A program made the translations under genes and the position numbers. Positions 8,915 through 16,951 of a DNA stretch of 64,000 nucleotides are shown one piece after another. How positions within the stretch are numbered: the stretch's first letter is position 1; every line of letters begins with the position of its first letter. Origin of the DNA: ELB16-189 sp018266435 (GTDB lineage Bacteria; Bacteroidota; Bacteroidia; Cytophagales; Cyclobacteriaceae); NCBI GenBank assembly GCA_030123525.1, contig CP126125.1, positions 3,348,001 through 3,412,000 of the forward strand, in the 5' to 3' direction. The notes under the pieces were generated by a model. That model did no database searches, was not told the origin of the DNA, and saw only the letters and a program-made list of their open reading frames with translations.

Positions 8915-9595
8915 CTACGCAATCAATTTTGCAATACCGAATGCGGCAGCCGCTGCCAATGCTCCGATAATGGTTACCCGCAATGCTCCTTTTAACAAGG
9001 GTTGGCCGGTCAGTTTGCTTTTGACCAGGCCAAAAATAATCAGGCAAATGGTAGTAATCAGGCAAGAATACTTCAGCCCGTCAAAAGTGGTGGCCGAAAA
9101 GAAATAAGAACTGAGCGGAATCAAGCCACCAACGATGTACGACATAGCAATAATAAAAGCGCTTTGAAGCGCACGGTTTTTATCAGGACGTTCTAACCCC
9201 AACTCAAAACGCATCATAAAGTCAACCCATTCTTTGGGATGCTTGGCCATTTCACGGGCAATGGTTTCCTGCAAACTGTCATTCAAACCATACTGCGCAA
9301 AAATATCCTTAGTCTCCTGAATTTCTATTTCGTGTTTGTTTTCAATTTCATCGTATTCTCTCTTCTCTTCGGTATCGTAATGTTCAATCTCTGTACGACC
9401 GGCCAGGTACCCCCCCAAGCCCATGGCTATAGACCCTGCGGCAATCTCAGCCAAGCCTGCGGTGATGATAATTGCCGGGTTATCAACAGCACCGCTCAAA
9501 CCTGCGGCTAAGGCAAAGGGAACCGTCAACCCGTCACTCATGCCAATGACAAAATCACGTACCTGATCGGAAGATTTAAAATGCTTCTCATCCAT
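8915..9595 (-). CDS. VIT1/CCC1-family iron/manganese transporter
   Basis: A 226-residue integral membrane protein of the VIT1/CCC1 family, which moves Fe2+ or Mn2+ against protons. Helix 1 carries the family pattern VRDFVIGMSDGLTVPFALAAGLSG, shown here only in part: DFVIGMSDGLTVPFAL. Helix 2 is rich in small residues (EIAAGSIAMGLGGYLAGRTE). A hydrophilic, Glu-rich loop (about 75-125) corresponds to the metal-binding cytoplasmic domain of plant VIT1, and three more hydrophobic helices follow. It precedes folA by nine bases. Direction and metal are inferred from the family only. Confidence 0.88.
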   Translation of the reverse strand: MDEKHFKSSDQVRDFVIGMSDGLTVPFALAAGLSGAVDNPAIIITAGLAEIAAGSIAMGLGGYLAGRTEIEHYDTEEKREYDEIENKHEIEIQETKDIFAQYGLNDSLQETIAREMAKHPKEWVDFMMRFELGLERPDKNRALQSAFIIAMSYIVGGLIPLSSYFFSATTFDGLKYSCLITTICLIIFGLVKSKLTGQPLLKGALRVTIIGALAAAAAFGIAKLIA

Positions 9596-9640
9596 GGCAC
9601 GAAACTAATAGATGACCTTCACTAAAAAAATAGAATTATT

Positions 9641-10342
9641 TCAATGTCGCCTCATGGCTACCTGTGCTTCAAAAAAAGCAAAAAGGGCAGTAAGTATTTC
9701 CCCTTGTTTTCCGGAGTGGGTAATTTCCCGGTGACTTTCATTAAAACGGGTCAGGATGAAATAGTATGTGGAATCACTCAATAAAAAACGCCCTTGCAGT
9801 TCACTTTTAATTTGTGGGTTAGTTACGATCTCGGCATAGGTTTGAGTCTGAGATAACTCGCTGTTGATCCTGGCAAGTGCTCGTTTTTCTTTTTCGGCTT
9901 TAGAAAAATATCCCAGGTTAACGGAGGCGCCAAATCCACTGCTTGGGGTAGCTCCGCTAAAAGGAACAGACTTGCTACGCAGTTTTAGCGAGGGCAATTC
10001 TTTTTTTTCAGCTTCAGGCCGGCCAATAATGGTTACTTCTTTCAGCATGGTAACGTGTTGTGTCAGCTTTACAAACATTACGTCATCGTCCATGTAAATG
10101 GGCAGATGAAGTTCATCGTAGCCGATGCTGGTAAAAATTAATGTATCGTTTCCATTGGCTTTGATGGAGAATACTCCATTGGCATTGGTAATTGTGCCCC
10201 GGGTGGTTCCTTTTACCCGTACCGAAGCGCTGGGTACGGCATTGAGCGTAATTGAGTCAACGACAATGCCTTTGATTATTTTTTGTGCACTGACTTCATA
10301 AAACCCAGCCAACACCGCTAACAAAAAAAATAATTTCTTCAT
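9641..10342 (-). CDS. Exported protein with carboxypeptidase-regulatory-like domain
   Basis: A 233-residue exported protein. A signal peptide (1-19, ending EVSAQ) is followed by a CarboxypepD_reg-like beta-sandwich (about 20-100: IIKGIVVDSITLNAVPSASV, GTITNANGVFSIKA, FTSIGYDEL). This domain commonly starts TonB-dependent receptors in Bacteroidetes, but no plug or barrel follows. The remaining 130 residues are mixed and unrecognised. It is probably a periplasmic or surface protein of unknown role. Separated by 45 bases from the VIT1-like gene; no terminator is visible between them. Confidence 0.8.
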   Translation of the reverse strand: MKKLFFLLAVLAGFYEVSAQKIIKGIVVDSITLNAVPSASVRVKGTTRGTITNANGVFSIKANGNDTLIFTSIGYDELHLPIYMDDDVMFVKLTQHVTMLKEVTIIGRPEAEKKELPSLKLRSKSVPFSGATPSSGFGASVNLGYFSKAEKEKRALARINSELSQTQTYAEIVTNPQIKSELQGRFLLSDSTYYFILTRFNESHREITHSGKQGEILTALFAFFEAQVAMRRH

Positions 10343-10403
10343 GTGCCCGGCAATATACCGCTACTTGTTGATTAAATAAAAATAGAAAAGTATTGCAGTT
10401 GGG

Positions 10404-11456
10404 TCAGCTTTTATTTGCCAATTGTCCGCAGGCTGCATCAATATCTTTTCCACGGCTTTTGCGAATGCGGGTGGTAATTCCGTTCTTCTCTAATAAGTCC
10501 ATATACATTTTTAATACTGCATCATTTGCTTGTTTAAAGTCGCCTCCGTCAATGGGGTTGTATTCAATCAGGTTTACTTTGGATGGAATAATTTTGCAAA
10601 ATTGGAGCAACGCTTTTGCGTGCTCTTCGGTGTCATTCACACCTTGCCATACCACGTATTCGTACGTTACTTTTCGTTTTGTTTTTTCATACCAATAGCG
10701 AAGGGCGTCACCCAACTCTTTAAGTGGGTTAGAATCGTTGATGGGCATAATTGATGACCTTGTATCATCTAATGCAGCGTGCAGCGAAACAGCCAGGTTA
10801 AATTTTACTCCGTCATCGGCCATTTTTATGATCATCTTGGCAATGCCTACTGTAGAGACAGTAATGCGCTTCATGGCCATGCCCAATCCTTTGGGTGACG
10901 TGATTTTATCAATGGCCGCCACCACGTTGCTGTAGTTGAGCAGCGGCTCGCCCATGCCCATGAAAACGATATTGGTAAGCGGGCGATTAAAAATGGTTTC
11001 ACTCTGTTCTTTAATAGCTGCTACCTGATCATAAATTTCATCTGCGCTCAGGTTGCGCTGACGTTTCAGCCGGGCGGTAGCACAAAATTTGCAGGCCAAC
11101 GAACAACCGACTTGAGAAGACACACAGGCCGTAATTCTCTTTTCGGCCGGGATGAGCACCGACTCCACAATCAAACCATCGTGCAGTGTTACAGCGTTTT
11201 TAATTGTGCCATCGGCACTGCGCTGCATGGTATCGACATGAATGTGGTTAATGGTAAAATTTTCTTTCAGCAAATCGCGGGTAGCCACCGAAAGGTTTGT
11301 CATCTGATCAAAACTCTTGGCTGATTTGCGCCAGAGCCACTCTTCTACCTGCACGGCACGAAAGGGTTTGTCGCCCTGCTCGGTAAAGAATTTTTTCAAC
11401 TCATCTGACTTGAGTTTGCGGATGTCGCGCTTATTACTTTTTTCAGTTTGTACCAT
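10404..11456 (-). CDS. rlmN: 23S rRNA (adenine(2503)-C(2))-methyltransferase RlmN
   Basis: Radical-SAM methyltransferase that methylates C2 of A2503 in 23S rRNA (and A37 in some tRNAs in model species). The 350-residue protein has the iron-sulfur motif CSLACKFCATA around residue 117, preceded by VSSQVGC, then NIVFMGMGEPLLNY and ISTVG-like VSTVGIAKMI. The C-terminal Cys in DAACGQLA (about residue 344) is the methyl-accepting or resolving residue of the RlmN/Cfr mechanism. TRIRKSRGKD also matches RlmN rather than Cfr. It is preceded by a gap with no clear gene. Confidence 0.95.
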   Translation of the reverse strand: MVQTEKSNKRDIRKLKSDELKKFFTEQGDKPFRAVQVEEWLWRKSAKSFDQMTNLSVATRDLLKENFTINHIHVDTMQRSADGTIKNAVTLHDGLIVESVLIPAEKRITACVSSQVGCSLACKFCATARLKRQRNLSADEIYDQVAAIKEQSETIFNRPLTNIVFMGMGEPLLNYSNVVAAIDKITSPKGLGMAMKRITVSTVGIAKMIIKMADDGVKFNLAVSLHAALDDTRSSIMPINDSNPLKELGDALRYWYEKTKRKVTYEYVVWQGVNDTEEHAKALLQFCKIIPSKVNLIEYNPIDGGDFKQANDAVLKMYMDLLEKNGITTRIRKSRGKDIDAACGQLANKS

Positions 11457-11749
11457 TGCTCAAAGGTACGCACGAAAATAATTTTACAAACCCAACCTGT
11501 GTAGCACCGTTGATCGGAGAATTGCGTGATATATCCCGGCCACCATCTGCGGGTTAAGGCTCAATGGAATACGTGAATTCAGTCCCGTTTTCTGAGTAAT
11601 GGCCGGCCTTGCATTAAAGCGAATATTTATAAAGGTTTCATTAACATGTTTAAAAAAAAGAAGCGAAGCAAATCTGCCACTCAACGGAATTTTAAAACTT
11701 GAATGCTGCCCGGGGCATAAGGAATAAAATTTTTAGCTCTGACAAGTAG
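11457..11749. other. 293-base gap with no clear gene; weak minus-strand ORF
   Basis: No convincing gene. On the minus strand an open frame of about 80 codons ending at 11484 has no ATG (TTG at 11684 is the only candidate start). It encodes protein-like but unrecognised sequence (RFASLLFFKHVNETFIN, SRIPLSLNPQMVAGIY). It may be the remnant of a gene whose start has been lost, or chance. No hairpin terminator or tRNA is seen here. Confidence 0.3.
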
Positions 11750-12148
11750 TTACTTCAAATAATCGGGCACATCACGATCGGTGGTATGTTCATTCAACAA
11801 AAAAGTGATCGCTTCTTCTCGGGTATCAAATGCACGGATGTTGCGTTTGACCAAAAAATTGTATCCTTTCAATATCAGTTTCTTCACCGGATCCAATCCC
11901 ACTACTGCCTGCTTGTCCAAAAATGGAAGTACATCGGTTGTTTCTTTCCTTAGGTAGTCCATAAATCCGGGGGTGGCTCGCGAGCCGGGACCATAAATGG
12001 AAAGTAAAAATATTTTTTTGCCTCCCTCCACAATAACCCGTTTTGCTTCTGCCGCTGTAACAATCATCTCGGCTTCCTTGCAGCCGCTGTACTCTACCAC
12101 TACAATTTCTTTATTGCCCTCCGCTATTTTATAAACTGACCCGGCCAT
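11750..12148 (-). CDS. STAS/SpoIIAA-like protein of unknown function
   Basis: A 132-residue cytoplasmic protein with no signal peptide. Alternating strands and helices (EIVVVEYSGCKEAEMIV, KIFLLSIYGPGSRATPGFMDYL, KQAVVGLDPVKKLILKGY, AFDTREEAITFLL) give a pattern like STAS or SpoIIAA-like proteins, which bind partners or lipids; that match is inferred from pattern only. The final AFDTREEAITFLLNE is the usual closing helix of this fold. Its ATG directly follows the stop of the upstream lipocalin-like gene (TAAATG), so the two are coupled. No function is assigned. Confidence 0.7.
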   Translation of the reverse strand: MAGSVYKIAEGNKEIVVVEYSGCKEAEMIVTAAEAKRVIVEGGKKIFLLSIYGPGSRATPGFMDYLRKETTDVLPFLDKQAVVGLDPVKKLILKGYNFLVKRNIRAFDTREEAITFLLNEHTTDRDVPDYLK

Positions 12149-12571
12149 TTATTTCACGCGCACAAAAGCTTTGGTTTCACAATCTTTCACAGCATCATGT
12201 ACTTTCAGTGAAGTATCAGTAAATTCATCGATCACCAACCGTTGGGTGATCATTCCTGATCTTTTGTCGGTAAACAAAAGTTCGTTGCCGCTCAGTTTGT
12301 ATTGAAACGGACTCCTGTTACTGCCTTTCTTTTGGCCCACCGAAAAAACTCCTTCCTCGCCCGATCCGTCTTTTTTAAAAATGATTAGTTGAGCCACCGA
12401 GCTGTTGGAGTTGCTGCCCATCATGGGCTCTAGTTCTTTTTCAGTTGAGCTTTCTTTCATCTCAGCCTGAAAGCAGGTTTTATGATCTGTCAGTTGCCAG
12501 GTACCTGTCAGCGATTGGCCTGAAACAGTTTTTGCAATGACCCAAAACGCTACAAATAAAAAATTTTTCAT
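12149..12571 (-). CDS. Exported lipocalin-like protein
   Basis: A 140-residue protein with a signal peptide (1-18, VISGQS-type end KTVSGQS) and a small beta-barrel pattern: LTGTWQLTDHKTCF near the mature N-terminus, a long Ser/Glu-rich loop, then IIFKKDGSGEEGVFSVG, FQYKLSGNELLFTDKRSG and QRLVIDEFTDTSLKVHD. This order of strands is that of lipocalin-like and DUF4488-type domains in Bacteroidetes. It probably acts in the periplasm with an unknown ligand. It is the first gene of a two-gene unit with the STAS-like protein. The upstream region is shared with the divergent arginase-fold gene. Confidence 0.7.
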   Translation of the reverse strand: MKNFLFVAFWVIAKTVSGQSLTGTWQLTDHKTCFQAEMKESSTEKELEPMMGSNSNSSVAQLIIFKKDGSGEEGVFSVGQKKGSNRSPFQYKLSGNELLFTDKRSGMITQRLVIDEFTDTSLKVHDAVKDCETKAFVRVK

Positions 12572-12686
12572 ACGATATAGAATTTAGATTTTTACTTTGA
12601 CTGAATGGAGGCACACAAGTTTACTATTTCTCTCCACGAAAATTATATGCTAATTTACATCAAAAATATATCTGCCGGTTTTTGCC

Positions 12687-13847
12687 ATGGATCTAACCCT
12701 TTTCTTCTCACCCATCGATGAATCAATTTATTCAGTCGATTATCCTGCCAATTCCTTTTTTAAAAATATCAGGGCTTACACCGAAAGCATGCCCGATTAC
12801 AAAGAAGCTCAATTGGCATTATTTGGCGTAAACGAAGAACGCGGAACTGCTACCAATCAGGGAACAGCACAAGGTGCTGATGAAATCAGGAAAAAATTAT
12901 ATCAGCTCAAGAAAGGAACGGGTGCTTATCACATTGTTGATTTGGGCAATTTGAATTTGGGAATTGACCTCGATGAAACCTATGTGCGCATCAGCGAAGT
13001 ATGCCGCATGCTACTGGAAAATAATGTAATGCCCGTTATTTTGGGAGGCTCACACGATCTGGATTACGGGCAATACCGCGGTTACGAAGACATGCAAAAA
13101 CTGATCAGCTTTTTAAACGTAGATGCCCTGCTTGATTTAGACGACAGCAAGAATGCTCCGGCTTGCAGGCAGCACGTGCACAAAATGTTATTGCATGAGC
13201 CCAACTACCTTTTTAGCTACACACACCTTGCTCATCAAACTTATCTGGTTGATTCTTTCTCAGCGGCAATATTAGAAAAACTGAATTTTGAAGCACACCG
13301 GCTGGGGCAGATGCGCACCAACCTGGCCGAGATGGAGCCGTCCATCCGCCATGCCGACCTGTTTTCGTTTGATGTGTCCGCTATCAAGTCCAGCGATGCC
13401 CCCGGCAACGCCAATGCCCAACCATTTGGGTTGACGGGCGAAGAAGCATGCCAGATTTGTTGGTACGCGGGACTGAACGAAAAGCTCAGTTCGGCCGGGT
13501 TTTACGAGTATAACCCCAACTACGATGATGTTCATAAAAAAACAGCTTCAGTCATCGCTACCATGATCTGGTACTTTATTGAAGGATATTATCACCGGAA
13601 GAATGAAAACAATTTTAAATCAAACGACTTCTTAAAGTACGTGGTGTCTATGCCGGTAGAACCCGAAACTATCACATTTTATAAAAGCAAGCTCACTGAA
13701 AAATGGTGGATGGAAGTAAGCCACAGTAGACTAGGAGCAAAATACTCGCGCAATTCTATCGTGCCCTGCAGTTATGCCGACTATCAAACCGCCACCAAAG
13801 GCGAATTGCCCGAACGATACATCAATGCGCTGGCGAAGATGGGATAA
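12687..13847 (+). CDS. Arginase/formimidoylglutamase-fold protein with altered metal site
   Basis: A 386-residue ureohydrolase-fold protein. Family landmarks are FGVNEERGTATNQGTAQGAD (about 48), VILGGSHDLDYGQY (about 115), LNVDALLDLDD (about 146) and FSFDVSAIKSSDAPG (about 228). Compared with the dimanganese arginase motifs GGDHS, DAHxD and SxDxDxxDP, the first His and three Asp are kept. The middle His is Leu (DALLD) and the second Asp of DxD is Ser (DVS). Such proteins are usually labelled formimidoylglutamase in Bacteroidetes, but these substitutions should weaken or abolish one metal site. It could be a one-metal enzyme, an enzyme with new chemistry, or a binding protein. No hut genes are adjacent; hutH is 25 kb away. 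Confidence 0.82.
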   Translation: MDLTLFFSPIDESIYSVDYPANSFFKNIRAYTESMPDYKEAQLALFGVNEERGTATNQGTAQGADEIRKKLYQLKKGTGAYHIVDLGNLNLGIDLDETYVRISEVCRMLLENNVMPVILGGSHDLDYGQYRGYEDMQKLISFLNVDALLDLDDSKNAPACRQHVHKMLLHEPNYLFSYTHLAHQTYLVDSFSAAILEKLNFEAHRLGQMRTNLAEMEPSIRHADLFSFDVSAIKSSDAPGNANAQPFGLTGEEACQICWYAGLNEKLSSAGFYEYNPNYDDVHKKTASVIATMIWYFIEGYYHRKNENNFKSNDFLKYVVSMPVEPETITFYKSKLTEKWWMEVSHSRLGAKYSRNSIVPCSYADYQTATKGELPERYINALAKMG

Positions 13848-13865
13848 TTGATCTGCCGGTTGCAT

Positions 13866-14522
13866 TTAGTGATTATTTACATCTAGCACTTTCCCTTCTG
13901 CAATCACAAAAATTTTTTCACCGGGCTTTGGCTTCACTTTGGCTAAGCCGGTAAAAGTACCAAAGGCAGGAAGTACACACTGATTTTTCTTTACATGAAA
14001 ACAAGGAAGCATCAGAGACTGCCTCCCCTTGCCTACCAAGTGTGCCCCCGGATGAATGTGCCCGGCTAAATTGAATTGACCTTCCGGAATAACATCAATC
14101 GGTTCATGGGTAAACAACAAATTACCCAACCGCAAACATTCCTGATGAACCTTTAATAAATGCCGTTGGTATTGATGGTTCCCCAGAATATCGTGGTTGC
14201 CCATAACCAACTCAAATGAGCATTGCATGAAGGCCTTTCGCACCTGCCCAAACGTTTCCCATTCCTGATTGTAGTCACTATGAAACAGATCACCCAGCAA
14301 GATTAAGCGTTCGGGTTGATGTGTATTGATCAACATCACCAACGTCTCCATATTTTTGTAGTTGCCCTTGGTGGGAATAGGAATACCGGCTTTTCTGAAG
14401 TGGTCAATTTTTCCCCAATGGATGTCGGCCACTACCAGCGACCGCTGAGCTGGCAACCAGATCGCTTTCTCGGGAAGCAGTAAGGCATTCGCATTCAATA
14501 ATTCTATGGGTATCATCCGCAT
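13866..14522 (-). CDS. pdeM: Ligase-associated DNA damage response endonuclease PdeM
   Basis: Calcineurin-like metallophosphoesterase of 218 residues. Motifs are VVADIHWGKIDHFRKAGIPIP (only VVADIHWGK quoted as the metal motif), LGDLFHSDY, VMGNHD, FTHEP and LAGHIHPGAHL. The DIHxGK plus FRxxGIPxP pattern is characteristic of PdeM, which in many bacteria accompanies a DNA ligase, a Lhr-type helicase and an exonuclease; none of these partners is in the window. The ATG at 14522 is chosen over a GTG at 14531, because a TAGTTTTG -7 element overlaps that GTG. It converges on the arginase-fold gene with an 18-base gap. Confidence 0.85.
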   Translation of the reverse strand: MRMIPIELLNANALLLPEKAIWLPAQRSLVVADIHWGKIDHFRKAGIPIPTKGNYKNMETLVMLINTHQPERLILLGDLFHSDYNQEWETFGQVRKAFMQCSFELVMGNHDILGNHQYQRHLLKVHQECLRLGNLLFTHEPIDVIPEGQFNLAGHIHPGAHLVGKGRQSLMLPCFHVKKNQCVLPAFGTFTGLAKVKPKPGEKIFVIAEGKVLDVNNH

Positions 14523-14530
14523 GTTATCCA

Positions 14531-14538
14531 CAAAACTA
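14531..14538 (-). promoter_or_regulatory. -7 element of the pdeM promoter
   Basis: TAGTTTTG on the minus strand matches the Bacteroidetes TAnnTTTG element, eight bases before the ATG at 14522. No clear TTG -33 element is seen. The very short leader it implies would exclude the upstream GTG as a start. Confidence 0.5.
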
Positions 14539-14605
14539 AAAATCCTGTTTTTATCCTACTGAAAAATGATAACATTGCCGTAATATGGTTCATTTCGTTT
14601 ACTAT

Positions 14606-14613
14606 TACCTTTG
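14606..14613 (+). promoter_or_regulatory. -7 element of the phosphate transporter promoter
   Basis: TACCTTTG matches TAnnTTTG and ends 18 bases before the ATG. The -33 box is not obvious. It faces the pdeM promoter, so the intergenic region is divergently transcribed. Confidence 0.5.
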
Positions 14614-14631
14614 CCGTTAACCTGACTTACT

Positions 14632-16044
14632 ATGTTTGACCTTGATACCGGCTACACCTTACTTCTTCTGATTTGTTTATTGGCTGCCTGTTTGTTTGAG
14701 TTTGTTAATGGTTTTCATGATACAGCCAATGCCGTAGCCACAGTAATTTACACCAATACTCTTAAGCCCTGGATAGCCGTAGTCTGGTCTGGCACGTGGA
14801 ACTTTCTGGGGGTGCTTTTAGGAGGTATTAGCGTGGCCATGGGTATTGTAAATTTATTACCCGTAGAAACATTGGTTGACCAAAATATTGCTCACAGTTT
14901 GGCCATGGTACTGGCATTGCTGATCACGGCCATATTCTGGAACCTGTTGACCTGGTTTTTTGGCATTCCGTGCTCAAGTTCACACACGCTCATCGGCTCT
15001 ATTTTAGGTGTGGGTTTGGCTTACTCTATTTTACCTGAGGCTACAGGTGACGCGGTAAACTGGAGCAAGGCACAGGAGATTGGGCTATCGCTGCTTGTTT
15101 CACCTTTGGTTGGGTTTTCAATCACGATCATTTTAATGTATTTCCTCCGTGTAATGACCCGGAAGACACCTATGGAAGATACCCTGTTTAAAGAACCCAA
15201 AAAAAATCAACCCCCGCCCTTTTGGGTTCGCAGTATTTTATTTCTTACCTGCACCATGGTAAGCTTTTCTCACGGGCAAAACGATGGGCAAAAAGGTGTA
15301 GGGCTGATTATGCTGGTGTTAATTGGAATTGTGCCCTCCTATTTTGCTTTAGACCGAAACTTTGATCCCTCGGCCATGCCTGCCTCAGTGCAAAAAATTG
15401 AACAAGTTATCTCTTCCATTGACTCTGCCACTCTTTCCTCTTTCGATAAGAAAAGGCTGGCTGATACCAAAGCAATGAATGATCAACTTAAGCAAACTTT
15501 TAGTTCTGTTTCTACTGTGGATAACATTCAGAAAGAGAAAAAATTCGAAATCAGAAAAGACATTATGCTCATCGACCGAAACATTAATTCACTGATTAAG
15601 AAAGAGGAAGTAAGGTTGAGCGAATCTGATAAGAGTACTCTAAAATCTGAACTAAAAAAAATGAGAAAAATAACCGATTACTCACCTCGTTGGGTTATTG
15701 TACTGATCTCACTTTCGTTAGGCTTGGGCACAATGATCGGCTGGAAAAGAATCGTAAAGACCATCGGTGAAAAAATTGGTAAAGAACACCTGACCTATGC
15801 CCAAGGTGCCAGTGCCGAACTGGTTGCTTCACTCACGATTGGTTTATCCACTAAGTTTGGCTGGCCGGTAAGCACAACCCATGTTTTGTCTTCAGGCATT
15901 GCCGGAAGTATGGTGGCCAGCAAGGGTGTTAAAAACTTACAGCATGATACCGTGCGGAATATTCTACTGGCCTGGTTCCTTACATTGCCTGTAGTCGTAC
16001 TCATGGGCGGAACTTTATTTTTATTACTCCGCTCAATTTTTTAA
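14632..16044 (+). CDS. Inorganic phosphate transporter, PiT family
   Basis: A 470-residue inner-membrane phosphate:cation symporter. The duplicated PiT signatures are present: FEFVNGFHDTANAVAT in helix 1 (about residue 22) and the second-half GQNDGQKGVG (about 217) and ASAELVASLTIGLSTKFGWPVSTTH (about 390; quoted motif PVSTTH). CSSSHTLIGSILG (about 118) is the first-half substrate motif. Between about residues 240 and 345 lies a charged, helical stretch rich in Lys/Asp/Ser, much longer than the loop in compact PiT proteins and likely coiled-coil. No PhoU-like DUF47 partner gene is next to it, although these often pair. Confidence 0.93.
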   Translation: MFDLDTGYTLLLLICLLAACLFEFVNGFHDTANAVATVIYTNTLKPWIAVVWSGTWNFLGVLLGGISVAMGIVNLLPVETLVDQNIAHSLAMVLALLITAIFWNLLTWFFGIPCSSSHTLIGSILGVGLAYSILPEATGDAVNWSKAQEIGLSLLVSPLVGFSITIILMYFLRVMTRKTPMEDTLFKEPKKNQPPPFWVRSILFLTCTMVSFSHGQNDGQKGVGLIMLVLIGIVPSYFALDRNFDPSAMPASVQKIEQVISSIDSATLSSFDKKRLADTKAMNDQLKQTFSSVSTVDNIQKEKKFEIRKDIMLIDRNINSLIKKEEVRLSESDKSTLKSELKKMRKITDYSPRWVIVLISLSLGLGTMIGWKRIVKTIGEKIGKEHLTYAQGASAELVASLTIGLSTKFGWPVSTTHVLSSGIAGSMVASKGVKNLQHDTVRNILLAWFLTLPVVVLMGGTLFLLLRSIF

Positions 16045-16077
16045 TCCAACTCAGTCATTAGAAAATTTTTACAATAA

Positions 16078-16109
16078 AAAGCCTTAAGTCAAAAATGACC
16101 TAAGGCTTT
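16078..16109. terminator. Bidirectional terminator between phosphate transporter and tRNAs
   Basis: AAAGCCTTAAGTCA (16078-16091), loop AAAA, TGACCTAAGGCTTT (16096-16109): a 14-pair stem with one mismatch, flanked by an A-run on one side and T-rich sequence on the other. It separates the convergent transporter gene and tRNA cluster. Confidence 0.85.
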
Positions 16110-16113
16110 GGTG

Positions 16114-16187
16114 TCGGGGTGGCCAGATTCGAACTGACGATCTCTTGGTCCCAAACCAAGCGCGATACCGGGCTACGCTACACCCCG
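16114..16187 (-). tRNA. tRNA-Pro (anticodon TGG)
   Basis: A 74-base cloverleaf. The acceptor arms CGGGGTG and CACCCCG pair, the discriminator base is A, and the T-arm has GTTCGAAT. The anticodon stem CTTGG/CCAAG frames the loop TTTGGGA, giving TGG. CCA is not encoded. It is the last gene of the three-tRNA transcript. Confidence 0.95.
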
Positions 16188-16287
16188 AGGTTGAATTCAA
16201 AATTTTATGTTCAGGCTTAAAATTTCAAATTAAGGGCGCAAAGCTAATCCAAATTTTGAATTTAGAACCGCCCCTTTAAAATTCTTG

Positions 16288-16361
16288 TGATCCCGGCTGG
16301 ACTCGAACCAGCAACCTGCTGCTTAGAAGGCAGCTGCTCTATCCAGTTGAGCTACGAGACC
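16288..16361 (-). tRNA. tRNA-Arg (anticodon TCT)
   Basis: A 74-base cloverleaf starting GGTCTCG. The acceptor stem closes with two G-U pairs, the D-arm has GCTCAACTGGATAGAGC, and the T-arm has GGTTCGAGTCC. The anticodon loop CTTCTAA gives TCT, reading AGA/AGG. The discriminator is A and CCA is not encoded. Confidence 0.95.
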
Positions 16362-16369
16362 AAAATATG

Positions 16370-16458
16370 CGGAGAGGGGGGGATTTGAACCCCCGGTACA
16401 CTTTGACATGTACGACAGTTTAGCAAACTGCTGGTTTAAGCCACTCACCCACCTCTCC
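16370..16458 (-). tRNA. tRNA-Ser (anticodon GCT)
   Basis: An 89-base class II tRNA with a long variable arm (GTACATGTCAAAGTGTAC). The acceptor stem is GGAGAGG/CCTCTCC with discriminator G, as expected for serine. The anticodon loop TTGCTAA gives GCT, reading AGC/AGT. It is the first tRNA of the cluster. Confidence 0.95.
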
Positions 16459-16475
16459 TTTACAAAAACAGGCTG

Positions 16476-16483
16476 CAAATATA
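16476..16483 (-). promoter_or_regulatory. -7 element of the tRNA cluster promoter
   Basis: TATATTTG (minus strand) matches TAnnTTTG, 17 bases before the 5' end of tRNA-Ser. A -33 TTG is not clear. Position and orientation fit a promoter for the three-tRNA operon. Confidence 0.5.
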
Positions 16484-16593
16484 GCCTTGATTTTTAAATA
16501 TGAATGAAAAAATTTCAGTTCAAGCCGCTTTTGCATTTATTTTCTCACTTAACCTATAATTTATTAAGCCCACCGCTTCTGCCTACCTTAAGG

Positions 16594-16893
16594 TTACTTC
16601 ACCGCATAAAAAATAACCATCGTTAAAAATAATCCGGCACCTAATGCCAGGCTTACAATACAACACAACCTGCCCATCCATACGTAGCCTATAAAAAAGG
16701 CTATAAGAGAAAGGATAAATAAAACGGGAATTCCATACCAGGCCAATGGAAGTAAAAAATCCATCAGCTTCATCAGCATTTTTGATGTGACACTTTCTGG
16801 GTCAATCGTTCCGGGAGTTCCTAAAACACTTGCCAACACAAGTATAAAACTGATAGCATGGAAAAACAGGTAGAGTAAATTTTTCGAAATCAT
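16594..16893 (-). CDS. Small membrane protein, three predicted helices
   Basis: A 99-residue hydrophobic protein with three likely TM helices (about residues 7-27, 47-64 and 70-95) and short hydrophilic loops. The loop between helices 1 and 2 (PGTIDPESVTSKMLMKLMD) is the only polar stretch. No family is recognised. It lies downstream of mutS2 on the same strand, 58 bases away, and could be co-transcribed with it. The downstream side holds only the tRNA promoter. Confidence 0.6.
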   Translation of the reverse strand: MISKNLLYLFFHAISFILVLASVLGTPGTIDPESVTSKMLMKLMDFLLPLAWYGIPVLFILSLIAFFIGYVWMGRLCCIVSLALGAGLFLTMVIFYAVK

Positions 16894-16951
16894 AAATTAA
16901 GCATGTTACGTTCTCTTTTGTGCATCAAAAAAAGCAAATTATGAATAGTGG

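Noticed and set aside
16040..16600. Possible integration site next to the tRNA genes
   Set aside because: All three tRNAs are intact, there is no integrase gene, and no duplicated tRNA 3' ends flank foreign-looking DNA.
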